Both the position numbers and the translations under genes were made by a program. 64,000 nt of DNA, from contig NC_091868.1 in the NCBI RefSeq assembly GCF_019399895.1, forward strand, positions 8,061,593 through 8,125,592. The letters are read 5' to 3'. The stretch comes from Cardiocondyla obscurior (Eukaryota > Arthropoda > Insecta > Hymenoptera > Formicidae). Below are positions 1 through 12,900 of the stretch, piece by piece (the first letter of the stretch is position 1; each line of letters opens with the position of its first letter). The notes beneath the pieces were generated by a model. It made no database searches and was not told the origin of the DNA. It worked only from the letters and a program-made list of their open reading frames with translations.

Positions 1-797
1 TAGTTATTTAAGCTATTTTGCTGCTAGCGAGAACAAACGGTGCATCAGCATTTGAAATATAAAACGCGCGAGAGCGGTCGATTCTTTTCGCGGTGCATTT
101 CTAGAATCGGGCAGTTGATTAATGAATGGGATATCGAAAATGTAACGTCAGAGGTGAAAATCGAAAACCGCGGCTCTCGCTGTATCGTAATAATACGGCA
201 ATATTTTTTAACGTACAAATGGCATTGCGTATATAGAAGATATTTTCTAAAGCGTAATGTGAACGTTTCGCGTAAATTAGAATGCAATGGCGGCTCGTAC
301 CTTTAATAGGCTTTTATAGCAAATTAATTAATTAACCTCTTATTTTTCTCGAGACGAATTTTCCCGGCGGGTCTCGCGGGAAATATATGTTCGGTATTTA
401 CAGTGTGAGACACGCATGCACTATTACATCCGTACATGCGCTCGTTATTGGACTGTTTAACCCTTCTACTCCCGACGGGATAATTGCGTCCCGTGAATAA
501 TTGGCGGCAAACGATACACGTGAACTTGGTATTGATTACGTGATGCTAACACCTCACGTTAACCAACTGCGAGACAAGCTTATAGAAATGTATAAAAGTT
601 TATGAATATTTATCTTCATTTTCTTACGTTTACTATACCTTACAAATTAACGTTTAAAATAAAATTCCGGGTTTGAATTCCAATTAAGTCGTTAGCGAAG
701 TTAAGGTTAACAAAAAAAAAAAAAGTAAAAGTATAAGTAAAACGATTCACGGAGCTAGAAGTGTATGTTTAAGTTCGAAAATTTTTTACTGTTTCAG
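1..797. other. Upstream flank or intron, no gene seen
   Basis: No coding region is supported here. The stretch is moderately AT-rich and ends in a convincing splice acceptor (a pyrimidine-rich tract ending in TTTCAG at 792-797), so at least its right end probably is intron of the locus downstream, with an earlier exon outside the window. A TTAA followed by CCCTTCTACTCCCGACGGGA at 457-480 resembles the end of a piggyBac-type element (reported separately). An 88-codon open frame at 40-306 has no recognisable motif and is treated as chance. Confidence 0.5.
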
Positions 798-957
798 ATT
801 ACGCTGTAGCCGTCTGAACGCTGTTCGAGTAGCGTCCGCATACGGGGAAGACGACGCGGAGAAGGCGATGGCAGCGTGAAGCGCGACCGGAAGATGCAAC
901 GCTTCGCAGGCGGACGAGATCGACGCGCGGAGTATCATCGGGACGCGAATCGCAGCG
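798..957 (+). other. Candidate 5' exon with possible start codon at 894
   Basis: The stretch is bounded by a strong acceptor (TTTCAG ending at 797) and a strong donor (GCG followed by GTGAGT at 958). It holds a minimal upstream frame (ATG-GCA-GCG-TGA, from 869) and an ATG at 894 (AAG before the ATG) that stays open to the donor, encoding MQRFAGGRDRRAEYHRDANR and one more Ser, and ends in phase 1. That phase fits an acceptor ending at 1384, which would continue directly into the hydrophobic segment of the next exon. The weak point is this acceptor, which sits in purine-rich sequence. The exon could instead be untranslated, with the true start in an exon outside the window. Confidence 0.4.
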
Positions 958-3900
958 GTGAGTGTTCGCGGGGTGCACGATGATGGCGGAATGCCCGTGG
1001 ACAGGGTGCACAGTATCTGGCCAGTTAATCGAGTGTGCGGTGAAGTCGATCGGCCATCGCGGCGGCAATCGGGACAGCACGTGTCTAAGACGCGCGACGG
1101 GATAATAAATGCGAAAACGGCACGACGCCGGCACGAGCCAAGGCAGAACAAACGTGGGGACGCGGTGTATAATCGTCGAATGCGGGCAGGTGCACGAGGA
1201 GGACCGCTGGATCGCGTGGCTGCATGTAAATCGCGAGCTACGGAAGGAGACGGCGGCGACGGAGGAGAAGACGGAGGAGGGGGAGGAGGAGGAAGAGAGG
1301 ACAAAGGCTCACCGTCGCGAGCTGATCGCGGACAGCCGGATTGAACGGCCGCCTCGCGGATTCTCATCGCGCGGCAGGGGGTAGCGGGTGCCACCACGGG
1401 GGCGGGGGTGGGCTTGCCCCTGCTTCTTCTCGTCGTTGCTCTTCTCGACGACCTCACGCACGCGACGACGGCCGCGCCGGTGGTGCTCGCGCCATTGAAT
1501 AGCGTCCAGCCGGCCGACGCTCCTACGCCTCTTCACCTGCCGTCGCGAACGCTCGACTGTCCGTTCGCGCCGCGCCCGTTCCGAAGGGCGATCGGGCGCG
1601 TGTTCAGCCCTAACGACGCCGGTCCCGAAGGTCACGCGAATCAGGGAGCTCTGGATCGTCTTGAATTGGCGACGCGCCTTTCACCTTCGCCCGCGCCGCC
1701 GTTGACGTCACCCCTGTCATTAACGTCGCCGTTATTGTTGACACCGCCGCTGTCGTCGTCGTCGTCGCCTCCGACGTTATCGAGACCGCCGCCGTCTTTA
1801 ACGCCGCTGAATACCATCGTCGTCAGGCGTCAAGATATTTCCGTTCCGACGCCGTGCCGTGACAACGAGGGCGAAGGGATCGCGGCGCGACGGAGAAGAG
1901 CGAAGCGAGCACCGATAAGCACGAGATCGAAGCTGAAAGATCAGCCCTCCCCGAATTTCATCGAGTCCTGGCCGGAGGCATGGCGACGTGTTAACCAGCA
2001 CCCTCCGCAATCTCGCAAAGTGGAATCCGTGCCGTCAATCGATGAAGGGATTCACCCTGCAGTCCAGACTTTCACTCCGCCTTTAGACCCCGTCTTCAAG
2101 TTTGGGGAATCGATATTGCGCCCGGAGAGCTCCCTGCGAGACGTTCTATTCGGCGAAAGTGCTTCGAGGGCAACGGCGACGACGACGACGGCGGTGGCGA
2201 CGAGAACGATTACGCGGAACGTCGCGTACCTTGATACGACCCAGCGAGTCGCAAGCTTCGTGCCCAAGAGAAATATCGATGAGAGGGTGACCGAGGACCG
2301 AGTGGAAGGTGGCAGAAGCGATAGCAAGTTGGTGCTCGTGGGAAACGAGGATAATGGTGCGGTCGTAGTTAGTGGTGGTAGTGTCATCGAGTGGACCACG
2401 ACAACAGTCGCCGGGCCGATGTCATCGTCGCGGTCGGCGTTCTCCGGAGACGATGTGCAGGTGGTCGAGCGTGTAAAAGTGCGCGCGAGTTCCGAGCGAG
2501 GTTCACTGAAGAACGACGAAGACGACGAGGAGCAGCTTAAGGTCACCATCGCGCGCGACAACGAGGATTCCTTTGCATCGTCGACGACGACGACGACGAC
2601 GACGACGACGCAGCATCCACCACTGACTCAAGACACCTCTATGGAAGCACGTGAGTAACAATTTGAATTAATAATATCTCACCTAATGTTGGAAGGTTAT
2701 AGAAGCACATAAAACTAAATTTTTGAAACATTTAAAAGATTATTACATTTGTAAAAAAATATATAAATATATATATATATATTTTCCGCAAGTGCAACAA
2801 GTTATCAGCGTATAAAATAAAATACAGATTGCAGAGCTATATCCTTTGGACATTGAGTAGGCTATTTATACTTGAAATCACTCGCGTTTATTCTCCAGTT
2901 GAGAAAGGAGAAGTATTCAGCGGAATATTTCGAGAGTCGCCAATCCGTGCGAGGCAATCTCTCGTTTTGATCCTTTAACTGCATCTGAATGAGACTCGCG
3001 CACGTTCTTTTGCCGGTTTACCGCCCCGCTGAAATCCCCCTGGATCGCCCGGGTTCGCATGCGAATAGCGGCGTGCTCGTTTTGCCGTGCTCGAAGCTCG
3101 TGTTTACAGGAACCGCAGGATCTTCGGTCAGAGTTATTTTTAACTATTTCAACCGTGAACGCGGGCCACCTTCCCCATTCCGGTCCTCCCTTACACTCCC
3201 TTTTTTTTATTTCGTATCTTCTCGTGCGTCACCTCTCGCTACCTTTCGACCAGACCAGAACAGAAATCGGAGCACGGCTCACGTCCACGTTTTCGTTCTT
3301 ACCAAAAGAAGGGAGGCAGGTTCTTGGAATATTTTTTTTCCCCCGTCCTTTTTATTAAAAAGAAACACTTCTCTCGCGTGAGTAGAAAGTAATATATTTT
3401 TATATGGATGTTATGCCCATTTTTTTTTTTTTATTCTATCGTGTTTTTGATAACGAGAAAATAACCGGCGGTAATTATATTTATTAATTTTTTTATTATT
3501 GATGCAATCTCCGTCGATAGCAACATTAAAATCTGATACTTTCGGTATACCAGCGATAAATGCGATTTACGATGTAAAGAGCCACGGACACTTACCGCGA
3601 AATTAATCCGTTTTGCGTACAATGAATATATCATACGCCGTCGTCGATCAGATTAGAATAAACGTGCTACGGAGATTAGCGTGCCAATAAAAGAGCCGGA
3701 CAGAAATAAAGAGTCGATACAGAGGCCGCGCAGTGTTTTATCTCGTGTTCTTGATTACGTCTGGCTGCGTACACGAGTCCGTGACCCCGCGTACAAATCA
3801 GCCGATTAGTTCTTTCGCTCACCGGGCCGAGCTAGTATTTTTTTTTTCAATTTCCCATACCTTACCCCTTTGCTCTGTCACGTCGAGGTGGTTCCCTGTA

Positions 3901-6900
3901 CCTCACGTGCGAATATACGGCTGCTATAATGCCGGGCAACTACAATGACCGGGACGACAATTGCATCCTCGGCACCGACGGGATTCGCGTTTGACTTTCG
4001 ATTCACGTGCGAGCGGCGCAAAATGAAGCCCGACTAGCTCGTCGTAAAATTTAAGAAAGATCGATGCGAATCTCTGCGAATTTAGCTGCGTATTATTTAT
4101 CGACGAAACCTTCGTCGTGGACGACTTTATTCGGAATTTATACGCCGTAAGTTTAGTCGGGAATAAGAAAACGATTTTTCAGCCCGTGGATAAAATATAT
4201 TAGTTACAATTTATTTATATCTAGCGGATATTATATCGTTACGTTAATTTAATAATCCGTTCCAGAGCAAGACTTTTTTGACGTTTGTCAACGAATTTTT
4301 ACTTTCGTGCCAGCCAATTCCCTCGTTGAAATGCATGCTGTCCGTACATTTGTATCATTACTTAACGCGTTTATTTCCGTGCTCCTGCAAGAGAGCGCGG
4401 AGTTGTCCTTCTCTTTTACGATCTAATTCGTGATCTGGACAGTTCCCAACGATGAGTTCTCGTGACTGCGCGATGCCCAGTATACCCGGTATAAGAGGAA
4501 TGACTAAATGGCCTGAGTAACCGGTCAGGCATCCCAAAACTCGCGATTTATTTTCGTATCCCTAGAAAAGAACTGACGCACCGATGGTGAGAAAGTACCG
4601 CTCTCATTGTATGAAATCAAAGAAACACCCCGGCTAACTAGCGCATATTCTTTATGAAAAACCATTGAGAAGGATTAAATTTAGCAATCGTCACACATTC
4701 CCCTTTCGCATGCCGTAATTAGAATTATTACAATTAACACACACCCTTCAGATTTAGTGAAAGACGTTAAAGTATCTTTAATTACAAAGTTCTTTTTTTT
4801 ATACGAACTTATAGTTTTAAAAAAAAAAAAAAAACATTAAAATCTCACTACTAGATTACATAGATAAAAAAAAATTCCCTGAGTTAAAGGGTTAGAGAAT
4901 TGCATTTTCACACCGAGCATACGAAGGGCGAGAAATTTAACGATCGACCGGGCAATTTCCATCGGTTCTTGGCTGGCTATGTCGCGCTCATGTTACGACG
5001 TACATCTCCGGGATTCGAGGCCGGCACGGCGCGCGCTAAGGGTGGTGGCAATGGCAGCCGGTAGGTTACCGCAGAACAGGGCAAAAGGGGCCCCGCGGGC
5101 GAAGAGCGAAAGGGCTTCGTCGCTATGGAAACCCTGGCTCTTCGACTACTGTGGGGTGCCTCAAGTTTTTTATGGCCCGAACGATCGTAGGGTCGAGACT
5201 CTAAAAATCGTTACACAGACCTAGATACTCGCCACCTCGCTCGCCTGCCCTCTCCCTCTCCCTCTTTCCCCTCTCCAGGCCGCCCTGCAGCACTCGCCAC
5301 CCTTCCGGTCACGGACCTTACGCAACAATCGTTTCCGCGCCTTGTTTCGCTAATTGCTGTAAAATCATTATTTTTCCATGCGTCGGATATTGGTACCAAA
5401 TACTCCGCATCGCGGGCGTTCACATCCCGCAGCCTCGTTCGCTTCGCTGCGGCCGCTTTAGCCGAGACAATAATTATTCGCTCCTCTTGAGAATTAACCG
5501 ATCAGCTCTTGCGACATAACTTGATATCCCGCTAAAGTTCGATACTCCGATGAAATAAGTACACACTGTACAGTTTAGCTCTATGAATATCTCGATTATT
5601 TTTGCCACCCGGGGATGTAAAACAGGGGATTTAAAAATATCTCGTGATAATAAATTTTCTAATTATGTGCATACTTAAAAAATAAATGCGCAACAAACGC
5701 GACGGAACAGACGATAAGTATGTTACGACTTTTATTATAGAATATTTTCGGAAATATTCAAATATCAACTCGAGTTATTTTTAATAATCGAATGTACGAC
5801 ATGAAAGATATACAGCTTTTTTTTAAATCAATTTTTCGTCACTAATAATTCTTTTGTTTTTTTCATAATTAATAATAATAATAATAAACGCGTTAAATGC
5901 GAATTATTTATTGTTTCCATATAATAATATTTTAAGCGAGCTACATAATTTTATAATTAAATTTAGAAACAATAGTATTGGTCATTCTTTACGAAATATC
6001 GATTAGTAAATTTTCTCCCGAGTCATCCTCTTTTATGCGTTCCACTCTTCGCGTATGTTGAGAACGTTCGCAGGCCGACAGAGCTCACGATACGCCGGTC
6101 GTATTTGCGCTCGACGATGGGCAGAAAGGGCAGGAGGAAGCGATGTAAAGCCCCCGGTGCTCTTGGCACCCTCCGCGACAGCTCCTAGCGAAGGGAGCGG
6201 CGGCGACGAGGGGGTGATAGCGAAATACGAGTGAACGAGCAAGCGGGCGAACTCACTTCGAACTATAAAGTATTGACTCGCCCCGTTGTGTGGAGAGCAT
6301 TGTAAGCACCGTGTCTATAATGTTGGCAGACGGCTCTCGGGACTCGCCTCCATCCGGAAGGAATAACGCGACTTCCGGGGAGTGAGGAAGTAAATTTCAC
6401 CGCGCAGCCATCCGAACCGCGCGGGGCTTTACGCGAGGAACTTGAATTCGTAAAATACCGCTTACGGAAAGATCACTCGGCGATGTTAGCTTCCTTGACA
6501 AATTCAGCTAGTTTTAAATTTACTTATTAGAAAAAAAAAAAAAAAAAAATTAAAAATATATTAATCGCTTAATACGTAGTAGAATTGAGAGGCTGGATCT
6601 CGCGCGCGAGTAAATGCTGGGAATGGACAAAGGGGAAGTCAATTATTGTGCCGATTTTTCCGGCACATAGACAGACTGGATTGCCGCGCCTGCCGTAACA
6701 ATGCAAACGCCGGTAAAGTTAAGTATTCGCGTATTGACAGTTTCTCCGGGCGCGGACCAATTACGCGCGGCGGTAGTTTTGAGAGAACACAGGGATGCGA
6801 GAGAACGACCAACAGACTAAACAAAAATAATCGATCGCGGCGTGCTGGCCGAGCATATGCACGTGCAAAAGACGTGCAGTACCCAGGCGGTGAAGTAGCG

Positions 6901-9900
6901 GAAGTATACGACGCGCCGTAAACAACTGTATGTGCGGGAGACCTAACCCCGAGCTTATCGGGCCATCCATATTTATCGTCGATACCGTGATATTAATACT
7001 ATCCGCGAACGTACAGTCGAAGTATCGAGGAACTGTCAATGCTGCAGGAAGCGGTCTTGAGATTGTTTATCGAAGAGATATTTTTTTCATCCTGCCGATT
7101 AGCGCGAGATGCCAACAATGACTCCGGTTGCTAAATCCGAGTGAGATGATTAGATCAGCTTTTCCTCGAGCGAATTGCCTCGTAAGCTGAACGCGATCGA
7201 ACGATATCCTCATCCGCACTTCATTTATCGCTCAGTGCGACTTATGATTTTTAAAACGCGATAACTTAAAAACATATGAATAGTTGATAGCCATTGAGAA
7301 GTATTTTTTTATTTTTGCACATTTTTTAATTTTGTATTTCTATTTTTTTTATATATTTTTTTTATTTTTTTTAATAATTTATTATTTCTTTTTAATAATT
7401 CATGTATGTCTTTTAATGCGCTTGCTGTGAGTGACACTTCAAATATTGAATCTCTAAACGTTTATATTACTAAACGAATTCTCTGTATTTTTTATATCCG
7501 AGTCTTAGTATTTTACTCAAAATCGCGTTTTATTCATGCAGAATCAATTTCAAATAGTCTCTCCCTGCAAAAATGAGAAGTGCCTGTCACGATAATTTCG
7601 CGACATGCTCTCTTCGAGCAGAAGTGAACGTTTTCGCGACATCGATTCGTGCTAGGCGTTCGTAATAATTATATCACCGAGTAAATATTTCAATGCATAT
7701 CGAAATTAACCAGGTGAAGTGTATAATTCATAATATATAATATGCCGACGAAAATAATGTCAATACCATATTTTGTAAAACGTCAAATTATTTTCTACAT
7801 TTAACAGTACGTGCATGCTTGAAAGAAAGAAAGAGACTGCAGTTAATTTATTATAGATTTTATTAATTTTATTTTACAATTTTTTTTTGTACGACTTATC
7901 GAAGAATACATTAAAATCGGTTACAATTTGACTGATGCGGAAGCGGGGAAGCACTTTGTTACAAATTTTTGAAGAGTAATCTTTTTCGCGTATCACGTGC
8001 ATTCTGTGCCATCGACACGATTCGTTCTCTCGAGAGGCGTGAAGCCGGTTGACATTGACACGTGTCAAATCAATGTTACGAGAACAAGACGTGATCTGTC
8101 AGCACTGATATGGAAGAAACAATAGCTCGTCCAAGCGACGATGAAACGCGAGAAAAGGGAAACGCTGCTCTCATTTGCAACTTTGACGAGTGTCAGCACG
8201 TTGTTCACATGCGTCATTCTGACGCATTGGTTAGGTTCCCAAGCCGAGGTAATATCCTCTGAAAAGAAAGGCAAAAAGAAAATTAAATAGAGTAAAGTAG
8301 AAAAATGTTTAATTAATAGAAAATATGTAGACATTCAGAGGGACATAATTTATATTTATTTAATTTTAATGTTTTTTTTTTACATAATTTGCATGTAATG
8401 GTAAAACTAATCATAAGTAAGTGGAATAATTTTAATAATAATTTTAATACATTTTTTTAAATTGATAGAGACGTCGGAATAAAAATATAAAGATGTTAGA
8501 AATAAATAATCGTCGCCTTTTTTTTATTGATCGATGTACGCGATTAAATCGAATTTTTTTTTTTTACATATGCATAAAATTTTATGTTATATATATAACA
8601 CATGTATGATTGATGGGAAATGAATACATGTGTCAAGGCTTTCGCGATATTGAAATTGAACGGAGGACTGGAAAGTTTGGGAATCCCTGTTCCGGAATGT
8701 TGCCCAATGCTACGCATCAGTCAACCTCGTGTCGTGACAGACACAAAAATAAACTATAATTACCGCGAAAAATCAAAGTGTTAAAAAGTTACATTTATCT
8801 CGCGCTCATCCGGTATGAGCTTTCACACGGGGCAGGCAGGTTATCAGTTTGTTTTCCTCGTTTAATATTTATGATTATATCCTAAAAACAGTATTTCTCA
8901 CTGCTAAATATACCGCGTTAAAATACAGTTTCCTTATATTTATTGAAATTAGGTATTCCAAGGGGAAAAACAAGTAATTAATTGCATAAAATTGAAACAA
9001 ATTTTTAACGCGCGTCATGATAGTTTTTTTTTTTTTTAATATGCGAGATATGATTATGTACGATTTCGGATTTTTTTGAAATTTTCTGCATGCCTGAACC
9101 TGGCACGTGTATAAATCGCGATCGTCTTCCTGCGACGAGATGAAATGGCAGTGCGATAAAACGGGGTACAGAGTTGGCTTGAGAAATGTTTTGTTATGCG
9201 TCGGAGAAGGATACGCGCGCATGAAAGCGAGCACGGCGAGCGTGACGAAATCGCTGGCTGTCCGTCCACGCACGTCTAGTCCTCGTCTGCTCGGCCAAGG
9301 TCCTTGAATGAAGGTCTATTCTAAAAAAGCCGCACAATTGGATAACCAATCAGCCAGACAGTATCGTATATCAAAGAGCATGACGAAACGGAATTTACAG
9401 ACCGTTTATTGTTCCGTTGTGCTGCGATGATCGCGGTGATTACGTTGCGCGTATATATAGAATATGCCCCGTTAACATTTATTCACTTTATCGCGCAGAA
9501 ATTATTCGAATGAGAAACGATTCCGGGGCGCGTCGAGGCGAGAAAAATTGGCTGTAAGCGTGGAATCGCGCGCGCCGCGATTTGCAGTGTCCAAGGGGAG
9601 AGGATAAAATTTCGAATTTGATAACTGGCGACTGTGAAGCGAATTAAAGTGTCGGCACGGTCGTTAAAAAAAAAAAAAAAAATTATTGCCGTGTGGAATA
9701 TTTTCCCAATGCAAATGGCTGAGATTTTTTTTTTTTTTTTTTACAGGCCCGGGACGAAACTTATTGACACAAGCCCATTAATATGCGAGAATCGAAGATG
9801 AGTTTACGTGCCGCGCGTGGCGATGTAACTCGTTAAAATCGTGGCGACTGACGCAATGCGTATGCGTATAGTAGACCTTGAGCCACTATTACACTGGCTG

Positions 9901-12900
9901 TTTATGTCGTTATGCAATCGAGACGGCTTAGTCTGCGCATACGGGAGTTTAACGTAGTAAATAATGCTTTCCACCCGTTACCCCTCCGAACGCTCGTAAA
10001 TCCGCTTCGGCATTTAAACGTCTCCGCGGCATTTAAACTTCTTACGCCTGCGAGGCGCGCTTTTACAGCACTCTTTTACAAGACGCGATAATTAATGCAT
10101 GCCTACGAGGAATTATACTTCGTCGCGTAATGTCGCAGTCCTGGTCGTATTAATTCGTAAATATGACGATGCCAGTCACGTTCGTCCGCGGTAAAATAGT
10201 AATTGTATTAAATGCGATTTAAGTACGATTTAAATCGAGATAATGTATGCATTAAATATGATTTATATTGAAATCGCGAGACCAGCTATATATCCACCGA
10301 CTGCCACGTCCAATGACATACAAATTGATATCGGCGAGATACTACTAATGACTTTGGAATAAACCTTACGTATAAATATAAATTACTCGCGTCTGCAAAT
10401 GTAGAATTCAAACATGAACGTAAGATAATTGTTTTTCTTTTTTTTTCTTACGATTCTAGCGATAGGGAAAGATATGTCGTAATAAAAAAAATACAAGAGT
10501 TGGAATTTATTTGACGAGAATATTAGACTCTTTAAAAACCTAGCAATTTTTCTTCGAGAAAAATTCGCGTGTTTACACGACGAAAGGGAGGGTTTTGTGC
10601 GGGATAGAGTCTCGCTCTCATCTTCGTCGTCTTCGAGATGCACGCCATCGTGCATCGCGTCGCACCGGCGGTCGGTAGACGTTCATTTCATGGCCGGCAG
10701 TCCGCAGTCGATAGTCGGTAGGTAGGGAACTGGTGAAAAAGATGCTGAAGAGATCCGGGACCAGTCCTAGGGAGCCCTGCGAGATCGCTAATTTCGATCC
10801 AATTCACGCTCGAGTGACTACGCCCGTTTTTCCGATCTCTATCTCGGCTGATTTATCGCATTCGGCCGCTTGGTATGCGATCGGCGTTTCTCTCTTCCTT
10901 CCTGCTTTTTTCTTTTCCTTTTCGCCTTTCTACCTTCGTGCACAGCCTCCGAGAGGCAGCTTCGGCGTTTCGCCTCCTCGAAACGATGACGCGCGCTCGT
11001 GTGTGCGCGGGAACAGGAATCGCCGGGGCGCGCCTCGTATTTACATTCCGCGGCTGCACTTTCAGTTTTTCCTCTTACAATCGCGACACTCCCGCGTGCC
11101 TCGCCGCGATTTGTCAGCGGGAGAGTTGCAGCGTGTTGACTTAACATAGAGGCGCGCACTCGGAAGGTTTCAAGCATAAAGATGCGATCGAGGGAGCCGC
11201 GTCCTGTTTTCTTTGCTCCTCTAACGTTACTCTGCGAGCGATGTTCTTGAGGAAAGAGATGTACCAATTAGGAGTACATCTCGTTCCCCGTAAAAGGAAA
11301 AAAAGAAAAAAAAAGAAGTTTTTTTTTTCTCTTTCGCGGAGAAAAGAAATTATGTCCCGTTAATATTTCGAGATCTCTGCTTGCCTGTCTCGTGCTTTAC
11401 GCGGTTTCCTCGGTGTCACGACAGTCATCGTCGACGGAAACGCGACTGTCTCGCGTGCAAGACTACTTGACGTTTAATGCGAACGTCAATCCGCCGGCCA
11501 AGGACGCACTTGTCGACGGCGCGACGCGTAACACCTAGCGCGATAGAATTACGCGCCGCTAATGTGTGTCACGCGTACATCGATTGCGTCACGTCAGCCT
11601 CGTCGCAGCCGGCCCGTCTTCGTCGTCGTCGGTAGCGCGAGTCGCGGCAGCGATCCAGACCACCGAGGTAATCGGTGTCAAGTGCCAAAGAAACGGAACG
11701 GTCCCGGAAATTGCGATTAATCGCACGGTCATTGTGCGTCGTAGATGCACGACGCTCCGACGCGTAAATCAATCTTCGTCTTTCATCCGCGAAAATTGTA
11801 CGTGACGCCGTGCACTTCTGGCCGACGAGGGCGGTCGTACCCTTCGGATTAGTTTCTTTCTAAAACGCGATTGTCTTCGTTATTTTCTGAATTGTTTTTT
11901 TTTTTTTTTTTTTTTTTTTCTTCTCTCCCGCAATTGACGCAACATCGCGGAACGTGACGCGTCGGTTCGCGCACGGGAAATATTAGCAAAACAATCGAGT
12001 CTACAACAATTGCAGAGCCTGCATTTGCATTAACGAGTACGTGTCACGCCGGTGAGCGCCGCCGCGCCGCGCCGTGTCGTCTGTAAATTATATTATTCGA
12101 GCGAAAAAGTGCAGCGGCGGACGTATTTGCCGCCGCTAATTGCAAATCTATAGCACTTCATCCGCGAAAGATAAGTCAGGATGCACACGTGCGCGCCGAG
12201 CGTAGCGGCAGCATATGCAGTCGGGCCGGACTAGTCTCTTTCGCCTAGACGCTCGACAGACTCGCGCACTTTGCACAATAGTAGGAAGCGCTAAAAATAA
12301 TCCGCCCCGGCTCCACCGCGCTCTGGCCTTGGCCAGCTTCGGTCCTCGCAACCTGACCGGCACTCTTCTCGCGAGTCTCTTCTCTCCCACCCCTTTCCTT
12401 CCACCTCACGCATGAGCCACCTACGCATCCCCGCACGTGGACAGCCGCTGCGTGGGCGCGGGTCGTTTTTTAACCTTCCTCGTCGCGGCGGATTGATTAA
12501 AAGTCCGCTCTTTTCTTTCACCACCTTGTCCGACCCTCCCCGCGTACCCCGCCCTCGATTATCTCCGCTCGGCGGAGGCTGGAAAAAGATTCGGCTCCCG
12601 GCTACGCCCCGCGCCGCGATAAAACGCTGCCAAAACGTGCTCCTGGTTAAAACAATTAAAAATAGTCGTGAATAACGAACGCATTACTCTCCGCGCGTCG
12701 CACTTTTGTTTTTGGTGCCTGTAAACAAGCGCCCGCGCATTTTCCATATTTGAGGAATTTAATGCGAAACGCTGTGTTCGCGGAAGCTAATTAAAGCTTG
12801 CAACGCACCAATTATGACCGTAAATTGCAGCGTAACAAATAAACAGGGCGCGGGCCTGGATTTAAACAGCAATCGGTAGAGGGGAAAGAATTTCGCTGAG

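Noticed and set aside
786..1457. 223-codon minus-strand frame over the 5' exon
   Set aside because: It is the antisense shadow of CpG-rich exon and leader sequence, with no motif or splice logic.
2052..2561. 169-codon minus-strand frame
   Set aside because: It lies wholly opposite the supported ectodomain exon; Ser/Val runs come from the antisense of its repeats.
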